A DNA stretch of 19,815 bases, from NCBI RefSeq assembly GCF_046483665.1, contig NZ_JAWOCR010000006.1, positions 1 through 19,815 on the forward strand, in the 5' to 3' direction. Shown piece by piece: positions 1 through 7,404 of the stretch; position 1 is the first letter of the stretch, and every line of letters starts with the position of its first letter. Made by a program: the position numbers and the translations under genes. The DNA comes from Thiohalophilus sp046483665 (lineage in GTDB: Bacteria; Pseudomonadota; Gammaproteobacteria; UBA6429; Thiohalophilaceae). The notes under the pieces were generated by a model that saw only the letters and a list, made by a program, of their open reading frames with translations, was not told the origin of the DNA and made no database searches.

Positions 1-263
1 GTCCAGTCGGAGGTGAACAGGATAGCCGGTTCCAGGCTGGCGATGATCTCGCCGTCCGGATCCATCACGCCGCCGGTTTCGGGCACCTCTAATTGATCGT
101 AACGGCTGGCACCGACGATACAGTCTTTTAATCCCAGCCAGTCCAGGGTATGGGTGATATAGGGCGATTGGCTGATGATCCGGGGGCAGTCCGTCGTGGT
201 ATTTGCCGGTATGCTCAGGAATAACAGACTGGCCAGCAGACTGTAACGTAAGAGTCGGGACAT
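1..263 (-). CDS. btuF: Periplasmic cobalamin-binding protein BtuF (5' part, cut by window edge)
   Basis: The ATG lies at 263-261 and the frame stays open to base 1, so only the first 87 residues are visible and the C-terminal part lies outside the window. The product begins with a short basic stretch and a hydrophobic run (SRLLRYSLLASLLFLSIPA), which reads as a Sec signal peptide. The mature part carries RIISQSPYITHTLDWLGL and later DPDGEIIASLEPAILF, the pattern of the first lobe of PF01497 substrate-binding proteins for vitamin B12 and siderophores. Its position, 5 bases after the adenosyltransferase stop in an operon under a cobalamin riboswitch, favours BtuF over a siderophore binder. It would deliver B12 in the periplasm to the BtuC/BtuD transporter at 4765-6506. 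No strong ribosome-binding site precedes the ATG, so translation is probably coupled to the upstream gene. Confidence 0.85.
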   Translation of the reverse strand, partial: MSRLLRYSLLASLLFLSIPANTTTDCPRIISQSPYITHTLDWLGLKDCIVGASRYDQLEVPETGGVMDPDGEIIASLEPAILFTSDW

Positions 264-268
264 GTTGG

Positions 269-820
269 TTACCGGTTTTTGCCGGGTTGCCACAGCACTT
301 CCTCACCGTTTTCAAAACGGGCCAGTACCCGGGCTATAACAAATAGCAGATCGGAAAGTCGGTTGAGATAGATCAGCCCGGCCGGGTTGATTGCCTCGGA
401 GGCTGCCAGGGCCACGGCATCACGCTCGGCACGACGGCAGACTGCGCGGGCCAGATGGCAGGTGGAGGTAGCGATGCCACCGGCGGGAAGAATGAACTCC
501 TTCAGGGCAGGGAGGGTCTCGTTAAAGGCATCCAGTTCCCGTTCCAGCCGTTCAGTATACGATGCATCCACAGCTTCATAACCGGGTACGCTCAGCTCGC
601 CCCCCAGATCAAACAGGTCATGCTGGATGGCCACAAAACAGTTACGTACATCCGGGGGGAGATCATGCGCGAGGATCATACCCATTATACTGTTCAATTC
701 ATCGATGGTCCCGAAGGTTTCGACGCGCGGATGAGTCTTGCTCACTCGTGAGCCGTCACCCAGACCGGTCGTACCTTCATCGCCGGTCCGTGTATAGATT
801 TTTGATAAACGGTTTCCCAT
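269..820 (-). CDS. pduO: PduO-type cob(I)alamin adenosyltransferase
   Basis: This 183-residue protein transfers the 5'-deoxyadenosyl group of ATP to cob(I)alamin, making adenosylcobalamin in the cytoplasm. The N-terminal signature KIYTRTGDEGTTGLGDGSR is the ATP-binding loop of the PduO/MMAB family, unrelated to the CobA/BtuR type. The conserved FGTIDELNS segment follows, and the C-terminal half contains CRRAERDAVAL and YLNRLSDLLFVIAR, both typical of the family. Length is normal for a single-domain PduO protein. The ATG at 820 is preceded by AGGA at 7 bases and comes 2 bases after the tonB stop. Its place between tonB and btuF under riboswitch control indicates that it activates imported corrinoid. 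Confidence 0.95.
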   Translation of the reverse strand: MGNRLSKIYTRTGDEGTTGLGDGSRVSKTHPRVETFGTIDELNSIMGMILAHDLPPDVRNCFVAIQHDLFDLGGELSVPGYEAVDASYTERLERELDAFNETLPALKEFILPAGGIATSTCHLARAVCRRAERDAVALAASEAINPAGLIYLNRLSDLLFVIARVLARFENGEEVLWQPGKNR

Positions 821-822
821 GA

Positions 823-1557
823 TTAGATCCTGCTGAGTTGATAAATGACGGGTAATTGAAGGGTAATCCCTTTGCCATCGAGCATTGTGCCTACGCCTTC
901 GAGCCGAGGCAGGTTTTTAAGGGTGTTCAGGGTATTGTCATCCAGTATCCGATAGCCCGAGCTTTCACGTATGGCGACATCCATGATCTTGCCTTCGCGA
1001 TCGAGTTGCACCGAGATGGTGACTTCCCCTTCCCAGCCGCGCCGCCGGGCCATCTCCGGATACTCAAGATGTAGTTTGAGACTCTCCTGCAGACGTGCCT
1101 TGACCTGGCTTTGTAACAGCGTCTGATCAATCGCATGATCCGCGCTTTGCGGATCAAAGCGTGCCGGCTTTGGTGCATCAGAACTTTCAGCAGACTGTTG
1201 CGTGGCCGGTTCGGCAGGTTGTTCGACTGGCGTTGTCTCGGGTTGAGTTTCGGGAGGGGGGGGGATCTTCCCGGTGTGACTGATTCTCGGTTCGGGGACA
1301 GGTTCCGGTTCCGGTGAGGGTGTGATCGGCTTAGCAGTAACCTCGGGCCTGTCGGCAGAGTCGGTGTGAGCCTCTGGATCGGATGTTTTACCCTGCTCCA
1401 GTTGTACCTGCATGGTGCTGCTGCGGACGCTCTGTATTGACGGCGAAGAGTGAGGCGCCAGCAAGATTCCGGCATGCACCCCGACCGACAGCATAACAAA
1501 TGCCATCAGCCGGAAGGACGGGAACATCCTGTGGTGCGCTGATGCCGGGCTGGTCAT
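823..1557 (-). CDS. tonB: TonB-family energy transducer, probably dedicated to BtuB
   Basis: This 244-residue inner-membrane protein couples proton-motive force to outer-membrane receptors. It has a short cytoplasmic tail, one membrane anchor at about residues 12-34, a periplasmic spacer rich in Pro and Glu (about 70-140, with PSPEPEPVPEPR and IPPPPETQPE), and a C-terminal TonB domain from about 150, with YPEMARRRGWEGEVTISVQL and the family-typical GYRILDDNTL. The gene starts 5 bases after the btuB stop and ends 2 bases before the adenosyltransferase start. This linkage argues that it is a receptor-specific TonB working on B12 import. No exbB or exbD is in the window, so the motor must be encoded elsewhere. 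No clear ribosome-binding site precedes the ATG, which suggests translational coupling. Confidence 0.93.
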   Translation of the reverse strand: MTSPASAHHRMFPSFRLMAFVMLSVGVHAGILLAPHSSPSIQSVRSSTMQVQLEQGKTSDPEAHTDSADRPEVTAKPITPSPEPEPVPEPRISHTGKIPPPPETQPETTPVEQPAEPATQQSAESSDAPKPARFDPQSADHAIDQTLLQSQVKARLQESLKLHLEYPEMARRRGWEGEVTISVQLDREGKIMDVAIRESSGYRILDDNTLNTLKNLPRLEGVGTMLDGKGITLQLPVIYQLSRI

Positions 1558-1562
1558 GTTTA

Positions 1563-3383
1563 TTAAAAGTGATAACGCACGCCGGCGTAACCGGAAAGGC
1601 CGGCGGTATTGTAGCCGTACTGGAGTTCATACTCCTCGTCGAGCAGATTATCCACCCGCCCCTCGAACCAGAAGTCGCTGGCGAGCCGGTACTGGCCTGA
1701 AAGGTTAACCAGCTGATAGGCATCCAGCCAGTTATCGTCATCCTTTCTTTTCGAGCGATACAACCACTCCACACCCAGTTGACTGTCGTTTTCAAACTGG
1801 CGGGTATAGTTCACAGAGAGTTTTTCCCCGGCGCGGCGATCCAGATCCTCGCCGGTTTCGTCGTCTATCGGGTCCTGCAGGGTCAGCTGGCTTTTCAGCT
1901 GCCAGGTTTTGGCCTGGTAGCGGTGTACAACCTCGATCCCTTTTATACTGGCCTTGTCAATATTGATAGCTTGGTTCTCAGTACTGGAATAACTGATCAG
2001 ATTATCAATCTCGGTATGGTAGAGACTGATCGCCAGTTGCTGTGCCCCGAACCGGCTTTTCGTACCCAGTTCGAACGAGGTAGATTCTTCTGGCTTAATA
2101 TCAGAATTGCCGTAGCCGGGATAAAAAAGGTCATTGGCGGTGGGTGCATGAAATGCCGTGCCATAAGAGGCAAACAACCGGTGTTGCTTGTGGAGCTGAT
2201 AGCCCCAGGCCGCCTGGCCAGTGTTGTGGGAGCCGAAGGTCTCGTGGTCGTCCACCCGCCCGCTCAGTTGTATATCATGCTTGCCGGCAAAATATTGCAG
2301 CGAGGTAAACAGGCCGTCATTGCGGATACTTTCGTCGAACACCGTGGCATCGGTACTGCGGTTGATATTCAGAGTATCTTCCTCGACCGTGCTGATACCG
2401 GCGGTCAGCAGTGCATTGTCCGACAGAGTCAGATCGTGTTTCCAGTCGGCCATTAGCCGGTTGGTGCGAACAAAGGAGGGATTACTGGAGTCTGTCTCGA
2501 TCTCGTCCCGGGCATAGCCGACACTCAGTTGTTGTTCCCAGTTGGCGCCGGACTGGCGGGTCAGACGAAGATCGGCGGTGCTGTTCTGGTTGTCTAACAC
2601 ATCCTCTTGTGCGGACCGGTTATCAAAATGTCTTTCACTGTCGCTGTGCCAGCCCTTGAAAGCGACCCGGGTATCATCATCCAGCCGGTAGTCGAGTTTT
2701 CCGCTGACGCTGTTATTGCGATAGGGATCGTCATCCGGATTGTAGGGGTCTGAGTAGGATGATACGGAGTCAATTTTTTTGTTGGTGGCTGAAAACCCGT
2801 CGGTGTCGCGATGGGTGGCGTTCAGGCTGTAATCGAGATTCCCTTTGCTGTTGCCGGTGCCGAACTCGACCAGGCGGCTGTTGTAGCTGCCGCCCTGAAC
2901 GCGGAGGTGCGAGCCCTTGTTGTCGCGGGTAAATATCTGGATGACCCCGCCCACGGCATCGGAGCCGTAATGGGCGGCACGGGGGCCGCGCACGATTTCA
3001 ATTCGTTCGATATCGGAAGGGGCCAGATGCGCCCAGGCAAAGGAGCCGGTGGTGGCGGAGCTGGCCCGCACCCCGTCGATCAGTACCAGCGTATGATTGC
3101 TGTTGGTGCCGCGCATGAACAGACTGGTGTTGCCACCGGGGCCACCACTGCGTGCCATGTCGATGCCGGCTTCCAGCTGTAGCAGCTGCATGATATCACG
3201 GGCCTGGGAGCTTTCAATTTGCCCGCGATCGATAATCGAGGTACTGGCCAGCACCTCGTTGGCGCTTTGCAATGTCCGCGAGGCGGTGACGATAATGGGT
3301 TCTTCCTCGGCCTGAACCGCAGGGAGTACAAAAAGTGTGGCAAGGGCCGCGGCAATGACACGGCGACCGGTTGTGATAGGCAT
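1563..3383 (-). CDS. btuB: TonB-dependent vitamin B12 receptor BtuB
   Basis: This 606-residue outer-membrane beta-barrel takes up cobalamin. It has a signal peptide (cleavage likely after PAVQA, about residue 25), a TonB box EEPIIVTASR directly after it, a plug domain with DIMQLLQLEAGIDMARSGGPGG, LVLIDGVR and IERIEIVRGPRAAHYGSDAVGGVI, and a barrel that ends in the usual aromatic residue (GVRYHF). The length is close to the 614 residues of E. coli BtuB. I chose the ATG at 3383 because AGGGGA sits 7 bases upstream and the signal peptide begins there. The same frame is open upstream to 3602, but that part belongs to the riboswitch leader. The B12 riboswitch in front and the three downstream B12 genes identify the substrate. 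Confidence 0.95.
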   Translation of the reverse strand: MPITTGRRVIAAALATLFVLPAVQAEEEPIIVTASRTLQSANEVLASTSIIDRGQIESSQARDIMQLLQLEAGIDMARSGGPGGNTSLFMRGTNSNHTLVLIDGVRASSATTGSFAWAHLAPSDIERIEIVRGPRAAHYGSDAVGGVIQIFTRDNKGSHLRVQGGSYNSRLVEFGTGNSKGNLDYSLNATHRDTDGFSATNKKIDSVSSYSDPYNPDDDPYRNNSVSGKLDYRLDDDTRVAFKGWHSDSERHFDNRSAQEDVLDNQNSTADLRLTRQSGANWEQQLSVGYARDEIETDSSNPSFVRTNRLMADWKHDLTLSDNALLTAGISTVEEDTLNINRSTDATVFDESIRNDGLFTSLQYFAGKHDIQLSGRVDDHETFGSHNTGQAAWGYQLHKQHRLFASYGTAFHAPTANDLFYPGYGNSDIKPEESTSFELGTKSRFGAQQLAISLYHTEIDNLISYSSTENQAINIDKASIKGIEVVHRYQAKTWQLKSQLTLQDPIDDETGEDLDRRAGEKLSVNYTRQFENDSQLGVEWLYRSKRKDDDNWLDAYQLVNLSGQYRLASDFWFEGRVDNLLDEEYELQYGYNTAGLSGYAGVRYHF

Positions 3384-3388
3384 ATTGA

Positions 3389-3444
3389 ATTCCCCTGTTG
3401 GACGCTCACCCGCGTCGTGGTTTTTGTGGTGCAGGGAGGGGAAT
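3389..3444 (-). promoter_or_regulatory. Probable RBS-sequestering helix of the btuB riboswitch
   Basis: On the minus-strand RNA the segment GGATTCCCCT (3446-3437) can pair with AGGGGAATTC (3396-3387), which contains the btuB ribosome-binding site. That gives ten pairs, one of them G-U, with a loop of about 40 bases. A further hairpin upstream (3489-3475, stem GTCGC/GCGAC) displays GGAGG, and GGAGGG there could instead pair with CCCTCC of the sequestering strand. This is the layout of a translational on/off platform. The pairing is read directly from the sequence; the switching is inferred. Confidence 0.6.
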
Positions 3445-3501
3445 CCGAAAGGCAGGCAATAACAGACCTTCGGCGTCGCCCTCCGCGACACATCCGTTAT
3501 A

Positions 3502-3688
3502 TCCAGGCCGGTCTCCGGGCTTATGAGTGGAAGGGACTTCCGGGGCCATCGCCTTCCCACATGAATATGCAGTGGCGTCGTGACGACCCTTGACTCAATC
3601 ACCGTTGCGGGGGCAGCGCCGGGCTCGTCGCGAGCGACTCACCGGCTTCCCGTTTCACCCCAATCGAGCTTTCTGGGGCACCTGAAAG
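3502..3688 (-). promoter_or_regulatory. Cobalamin riboswitch aptamer
   Basis: Read on the minus strand, the segment carries the conserved pieces of the B12 riboswitch (Rfam RF00174) in the right order. They are AACGGGAAGCCGGTGAG near the 5' end, GCTGCCCCCGCAAC (3617-3604), the B12 box GCCACTG...GTGGGAAGGC (3576-3551), and GCCCGGAGACCGGCC (3520-3506) at the 3' end. The ends can close with CAGG/CCTG as P1. The aptamer lies about 120 bases upstream of btuB, whose operon it should repress when adenosylcobalamin is plentiful. Exact boundaries are approximate. Confidence 0.95.
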
Positions 3689-3695
3689 TGTGCGC

Positions 3696-3725
3696 ACATT
3701 ATCTGGGTATTCAAAGCAGTGTCAA
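3696..3725 (-). promoter_or_regulatory. Likely sigma70 promoter of the btuB operon
   Basis: On the minus strand a perfect -35 TTGACA (3725-3720) is followed by GATAAT (3703-3698, 16-base spacer) or TAATGT (3701-3696, 18-base spacer). Transcription would begin just before the riboswitch aptamer, which is where a leader promoter is expected. Confidence 0.65.
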
Positions 3726-3762
3726 CCACAAGATATGGAGCGCATGTAAAACAATGACTTAT

Positions 3763-3781
3763 GTTTATCTATTATATAAAC
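3763..3781. other. AT-rich inverted repeat upstream of parA
   Basis: GTTTAT and ATAAAC form a 6-base inverted repeat around CTATTAT, in the AT-rich gap between the btuB promoter and parA. It could be an operator or promoter element, but no clear -35/-10 pair for parA could be assigned. Together with the riboswitch, its platform and the btuB promoter it accounts for what is visible in the gene-free stretch 3384-3904. Confidence 0.3.
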
Positions 3782-3904
3782 TTATGAGGTTAAGTGAAAA
3801 GCAGCTCCGCGAAAGATGAAGCAGAACACGTGCAAATGGCAGCGCTGACTGGTTAATGACTGACCGCTGGTGTACTCTGAAAAGACAAGCAACGGAACCC
3901 GACG

Positions 3905-4591
3905 ATGCAACGAATCCTGGTCCTCAACTCCAAGGGCGGCTGTGGCAAGACGACGATTGCCACCAATCTCGCCAGCCTGTATGCCGGCTATGGTTTTGCC
4001 ACGGCGTTGATGGACTACGATCCGCAGGGTTCCAGCACACGCTGGCACAGCCAGCGCCCGCAGGACAAGCCGGCTATCCACGGGGTACGCGCCTGGCAGC
4101 GGGCTGGCGGGGGCCAGACCACTACCTGGCAGTTGCGCCTGCCACCCGAAACCGAAAGAGTCATACTCGATGCCCCCGCCGCCGTCAGCGGCCAGCAGCT
4201 GGTCAATTACGTGCAGCGGGTCGATACCATCCTGGTGCCGGTCTTGCCCTCACCCATCGATATTCATGCCGCGACCCATTTCATCAAGGATCTGCTGTTG
4301 ATTGGCAAGATTCGCAGCGCCGGCGTGCGGGTTGGCGTAATTGCCAACCGGGCCAAGAAAAATACGCTGGTCTATCAATCCCTGGAACGTTTCCTCAAGA
4401 CCCTGCACCTGCCCCTGCTCGCGACCCTGCGTGATACCCAGCATTACGTGCATGCCGTTGAACGGGGTATTGGTGTGCACGAATTGTGGGACAAACGGGC
4501 CGAGGAAGATCGCCTGCAGTGGGTCAACGTATTCGAATGGCTGGAAGATCGCCGCGCCGCCGTGACGGCACAGCAGCGGCATGCGCCCTGA
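3905..4591 (+). CDS. Orphan ParA-family ATPase
   Basis: This 228-residue cytoplasmic protein belongs to the ParA/MinD group of deviant Walker ATPases. The P-loop KGGCGKTT (residues 10-17) carries the signature lysine at the start, Walker A' is DYDPQGSS (37-44), and Walker B is VILDAPAA with Asp89. The length fits small ParA proteins without an N-terminal DNA-binding domain, which position plasmids, carboxysomes, chemoreceptor arrays or other cargo on the nucleoid. No parB, parS-like array or cargo gene lies next to it, so the cargo cannot be named. It sits on the plus strand between two minus-strand B12 gene groups and is convergent with btuD. A GGA about 9 bases upstream can serve as ribosome-binding site. 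Confidence 0.88.
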   Translation: MQRILVLNSKGGCGKTTIATNLASLYAGYGFATALMDYDPQGSSTRWHSQRPQDKPAIHGVRAWQRAGGGQTTTWQLRLPPETERVILDAPAAVSGQQLVNYVQRVDTILVPVLPSPIDIHAATHFIKDLLLIGKIRSAGVRVGVIANRAKKNTLVYQSLERFLKTLHLPLLATLRDTQHYVHAVERGIGVHELWDKRAEEDRLQWVNVFEWLEDRRAAVTAQQRHAP

Positions 4592-4605
4592 ACAGGGGCG
4601 AGGTT

Positions 4606-4643
4606 CTAGCGGCTAGTTGCTAGTCGGGTGCGTGCCACGCACC
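4606..4643. repeat. Degenerate heptads plus hairpin before the heptamer array
   Basis: Three in-register heptads (CTAGCGG 4606, CTAGTTG 4613, CTAGTCG 4620) run directly into a perfect 7-base-pair hairpin, GGTGCGT/ACGCACC (4627-4633 and 4637-4643), with loop GCC. The hairpin lies between the convergent parA and btuD genes and has no T-run, so it is not an obvious terminator. Confidence 0.75.
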
Positions 4644-4652
4644 AGTTTCGGT

Positions 4653-4757
4653 CTAGTCTCTAAGTACTAAGCACTAAGTACTAAGTACTAAGTACTAAGT
4701 ACTAAGTACTAAGTACTAAGTACTAAGTACTAAGTACTAAGTACTCAGCACTCAGCA
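4653..4757. repeat. Heptanucleotide tandem array (CTAAGTA)n, 15 units
   Basis: Fifteen consecutive 7-base units are in register: CTAGTCT, CTAAGTA, CTAAGCA, ten CTAAGTA, then two CTCAGCA. The array fills the gap between parA and btuD and stops 7 bases before the btuD stop codon. There are no spacers, so this is not CRISPR. Variation is confined to the two ends, as expected for slippage or unequal exchange in the middle. Confidence 0.97.
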
Positions 4758-4764
4758 CTTTATT

Positions 4765-5529
4765 TCACCCTGCCACAAACAGCCGCTGCTGTTCATCAGC
4801 GACTTTTCGGATAACGTAACCGTAGAGGTGGCTCAATCGCCCGGCGCTCATCAGTTCTTCAGCGGGGCCGCCTTCCACGTTTCCCTCTTCATGCAATAAC
4901 AACACATGATCGCAGTAACGGGCGGCCAGGTTGGGATCGTGCAGGACCATAATGACGGTTTTGTTCTGTGTAATGCAAAGCTGTTGCAACAGGCCAAGGA
5001 GCTGATGCTGATGACGCAGATCGAGGTGGTTGGCCGGCTCGTCCAGTAAATAAAGTTGCGGTTGCTGCGCCAGCAAGGTGGCGATATACAGGCGGCGTCG
5101 TTCGCCACCGGATAAAGTTAATAGATTGCGTTGCTCAAAACCGGCCAGGTCCACCTGTTTCAGAGTTTCACGGGCCAGGGCCCGGTCCTGTTCGCTCTCC
5201 CATTGCCAGGCCTTGAGATGGGGATGGCGGCCGGTAAGTACCGTCTCGATTACGCTGCCGGGAAACGCCTCTTCGTTGGTTTGCAGCAACAGGCCCACCT
5301 GGCGAGCGAACTGTTTGCGCGGAATGTGGCCGATGGACGCGCCGTCGAGACTAATACGGCCGTCATAATCCTGATGCAAACCGGCGAGGCTGTGCAGCAG
5401 GGTGGTTTTGCCGCTGCCGTTGCTGCCCAGGATGCCCCAGCACTGGCCATCCTCGATGCGCAGATCAAACGGCTGATTCAGTATCCGCTGGCCGCGCTGC
5501 AGTTGCACTTGATCGAGCTGCAACCTCAC
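4765..5529 (-). CDS. btuD: Vitamin B12 ABC transporter ATP-binding protein BtuD
   Basis: This 254-residue ATPase powers import through BtuC. Walker A is GSNGSGKT (about residues 35-42), followed by the Q-loop LLQTNE, the signature LSGGERRR (139 onward), Walker B LYLLDEPANHLD (Asp163, catalytic Glu164) and the switch His in VLHDPN (197). I place the start at the GTG at 5529, because GGGGAG lies 6 bases upstream and the ABC domain begins there. The same frame stays open up to 6687, but that region encodes btuC in another frame. The GTG overlaps the btuC stop as GTGA, so the two genes are translationally coupled. By family it could serve a siderophore, but the neighbouring BtuB, BtuF and riboswitch favour B12. 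Confidence 0.9.
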   Translation of the reverse strand: MRLQLDQVQLQRGQRILNQPFDLRIEDGQCWGILGSNGSGKTTLLHSLAGLHQDYDGRISLDGASIGHIPRKQFARQVGLLLQTNEEAFPGSVIETVLTGRHPHLKAWQWESEQDRALARETLKQVDLAGFEQRNLLTLSGGERRRLYIATLLAQQPQLYLLDEPANHLDLRHQHQLLGLLQQLCITQNKTVIMVLHDPNLAARYCDHVLLLHEEGNVEGGPAEELMSAGRLSHLYGYVIRKVADEQQRLFVAG

Positions 5530-6506
5530 TGGCGACTCCCCCGGTAGAGCAGATACAAAAACAGCGGCACGCCGATAAAGGCCGTGAGGATACCCACCGG
5601 CAATTGCTGGGGAGCGAGCAGGGTGCGGGCGACGATATCGGCCAGCAACAGCAGGCTGGCGCCGAGCAGGGCCGCGGCGGGCAGCAGCACACGGTGATCG
5701 TGGTAGCCGAGCAGCCGGATCAGATGCGGTATCACCAGGCCGACGAAACCGATGCTGCCGGCCTGGGTGACGGCGGTGGCGGTCAGCAGCGAGGCGATGA
5801 CATAGATCGCCAGGTGCAGGGTGTCGGTGCGGATGCCCAGCGAACCGGCGACCAGTTCGCCGCGGGTCAGCACGTTGAGCTGGCGGGCCAGCAGCAGACT
5901 GGCCAGCAGACCGAGGATCAAAACGATAGTCGGCAGGGCGCCGGGACGGGCGAAGCCGAGATCGCCCATCAGCCAGAACATCATCCGCTGCAAGCCGCTG
6001 TCTGGAGTCAGATTGAGAATAAAGCCGATGGCCGCCCCCCAGCCGGCGGCCAGCACCACCCCGGTCAGCAGCAGGCGGTTGCTGTTCCACTGGCCGTGGC
6101 CCCGCGACAGCACAAAGACCAGCAGCATCGCCACCAGCGCCCCGACGAAAGCGCTGCCGGTCAGCAAGTGACCGCTCACCCCGGCCAGCATGGCCAGTAA
6201 CGCGGCCACCGAGGCCCCGCCGGAGATGCCCAGTATATAAGGATCGGCCAGCGGATTGCGCACCAGCACCTGCATCAGGCAACCGGCCACCGCCAGCAGG
6301 GCGCCGGTGGTCAGGGCGGCCAGGCTGCGCGGCAGGCGTAGTTCCCACACCAGCTGGCTGGCGAGATCCGGGCCCGGGCGCCAAAGGGCGCCCCATACCT
6401 CGGTCGCCTCCAGGACAACACTGCCGCTGGTCAGGGAAATTGCCAGACTGAGGAGACAGAGCCCCGCCAGTCCCAGCAATACCCCCCATGGATGGCGCAT
6501 GGACAT
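5526..6506 (-). CDS. btuC: Vitamin B12 ABC transporter permease BtuC
   Basis: This 326-residue inner-membrane permease of the FecCD/BtuC family has about ten hydrophobic segments and the same length as E. coli BtuC. Family marks are LRLPRSLAALTTGALLAVAG, LVRNPLADPYILGISGGAS, ELVAGSLGI (the coupling region to the ATPase) and GFVGLVIPHLIRLL. The first segment, WGVLLGLAGLCLLSLAISL, follows a short basic start. The ATG at 6506 lies 9 bases after the stop of the HAD gene, and its own stop overlaps the btuD start. The gene is therefore in an operon HAD-btuC-btuD, separate from the riboswitch-controlled btuB operon; no riboswitch was seen in front of this group. Confidence 0.92.
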   Translation of the reverse strand: MSMRHPWGVLLGLAGLCLLSLAISLTSGSVVLEATEVWGALWRPGPDLASQLVWELRLPRSLAALTTGALLAVAGCLMQVLVRNPLADPYILGISGGASVAALLAMLAGVSGHLLTGSAFVGALVAMLLVFVLSRGHGQWNSNRLLLTGVVLAAGWGAAIGFILNLTPDSGLQRMMFWLMGDLGFARPGALPTIVLILGLLASLLLARQLNVLTRGELVAGSLGIRTDTLHLAIYVIASLLTATAVTQAGSIGFVGLVIPHLIRLLGYHDHRVLLPAAALLGASLLLLADIVARTLLAPQQLPVGILTAFIGVPLFLYLLYRGSRQ

Positions 6507-6515
6507 AAGGGCCTG

Positions 6516-7172
6516 TTACTCGCGCAGGCTGAGGATCGGCCAGCCGCGGGCGCGGGCGTGATCGGCCAGGGTTTCGTCGGGATCCACCGCCACCGGATGG
6601 GTCACCCGCTCCAGTAGCGGCAGGTCGTTGAGCGAATCGCTGTAAAACCAGCTGTCGGCCAGGTTGTGGCCGGTCTGTTTCAGCCACTGTTCCAGCCGCT
6701 GGACCTTGCCATCGCGAAAACAGGGGGTGCCGCTGACCTGTCCGGTATAGCGTCCGTCGAGCTGTTCGGGGTCGGTGGCCAGCAGATCATCGACGCCCAG
6801 CTCCTCGGCGATCGGTTCGGTGATAAAGCGGTTGGTCGCGGTAATAATCAGCAGAAAATCGTCCCGGCTGCGGTGTTTGTCCAGCAGTGTCCGGGCTGCC
6901 GGGGTAATCCGCGGGCAGATTTCCCGGGCCATGAACTGGCGGTGTAATTCGCTCAGTTCCCGGGGCGGTATCTCACTCAATGGACGCAGGCTGAAGGCCA
7001 GAAATTCATGGATATCGAGCTGACCGCTTTTATATTCCTCGTAAAAGCGGTGGTTCTCCCGCTCGTAGGCGTCCTTGTCGACCCACCCCTGCTGAGCCAG
7101 AAAGCAGCCCCACAGATAATCGCTGTCACCATTGAGCAGGGTATTGTCGAGATCGAAGAGTGCCAGGGCCAC
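6516..7172 (-). CDS. HAD-IB family phosphatase (SerB-like)
   Basis: This 218-residue soluble hydrolase of the haloacid dehalogenase superfamily, subfamily IB, carries motif I FDLDNTL (nucleophile Asp7, acid/base Asp9), motif II with Thr in IITATN, and motif IV YSDSLNDLPLL. An all-alpha cap lies between motifs I and II, with EEYKSGQLDIHEFL. A longer frame exists from 7196, but the GTG at 7172 has GGAGGA 6 bases upstream and puts motif I at the usual distance from the N-terminus. The substrate is not known. Its location divergent from rppH and ptsP matches an arrangement known from Pseudomonas, which suggests the link to btuCD is secondary. A role in B12 nucleotide-loop dephosphorylation cannot be excluded. 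Confidence 0.85.
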   Translation of the reverse strand: MALALFDLDNTLLNGDSDYLWGCFLAQQGWVDKDAYERENHRFYEEYKSGQLDIHEFLAFSLRPLSEIPPRELSELHRQFMAREICPRITPAARTLLDKHRSRDDFLLIITATNRFITEPIAEELGVDDLLATDPEQLDGRYTGQVSGTPCFRDGKVQRLEQWLKQTGHNLADSWFYSDSLNDLPLLERVTHPVAVDPDETLADHARARGWPILSLRE

Positions 7173-7404
7173 GCGTGTTCCTCCCGCTTTGCGCAAAAGG
7201 AGGCATGATAACCCAAACGGCGGGGCGAAAAGCAGCCGGGCGCATCGGGCGGTCAGAATGCCGGGGCCGGCCGGGTATATGAGCGGCTACTGAAGTACTT
7301 AAATTATTGAAATATATATTAATATTTCTCTCGATGTGTGAAAATTTGCGAGCATCCGGGGGCTGTGAAAGAATCTGGTGGAGGGCTTTAAAAGGACGTG
7401 GCAA
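7173..7404. other. Divergent intergenic region between the HAD gene and rppH
   Basis: This 232-base gap should hold the promoters for both directions. An AT-rich core lies at about 7298-7328, including TTAAATTATTGAAATATATATTAATATT. No -35/-10 pair stands out clearly enough to assign on either strand. The segment immediately upstream of rppH contains AAAGGA, its ribosome-binding site. Confidence 0.5.

Noticed and set aside
3384..3602. 73-residue N-terminal extension of btuB
   Set aside because: It runs through the riboswitch and its platform. The signal peptide and ribosome-binding site place the start at 3383.
4653..4757. CRISPR array
   Set aside because: The 7-base units are contiguous with no spacers, and no cas gene is present.
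5604..6200. 198-residue plus-strand frame opposite btuC
   Set aside because: It is very rich in Gln, Gly and Ala as expected from antisense of a Leu-rich membrane gene, has no ribosome-binding site and no recognisable domain.
5530..6687. Upstream extension of the btuD frame to about 640 residues
   Set aside because: The extension is antisense-free but overlaps btuC in another frame, is rich in Pro, Arg and Gly and shows no known fold. A GTG with a good ribosome-binding site at 5529 explains btuD.
6516..7172. HAD phosphatase as a dedicated B12 nucleotide-loop phosphatase
   Set aside because: The HAD / rppH / ptsP arrangement is known from genomes where this gene is not linked to B12 genes, so the position beside btuC alone is weak evidence.
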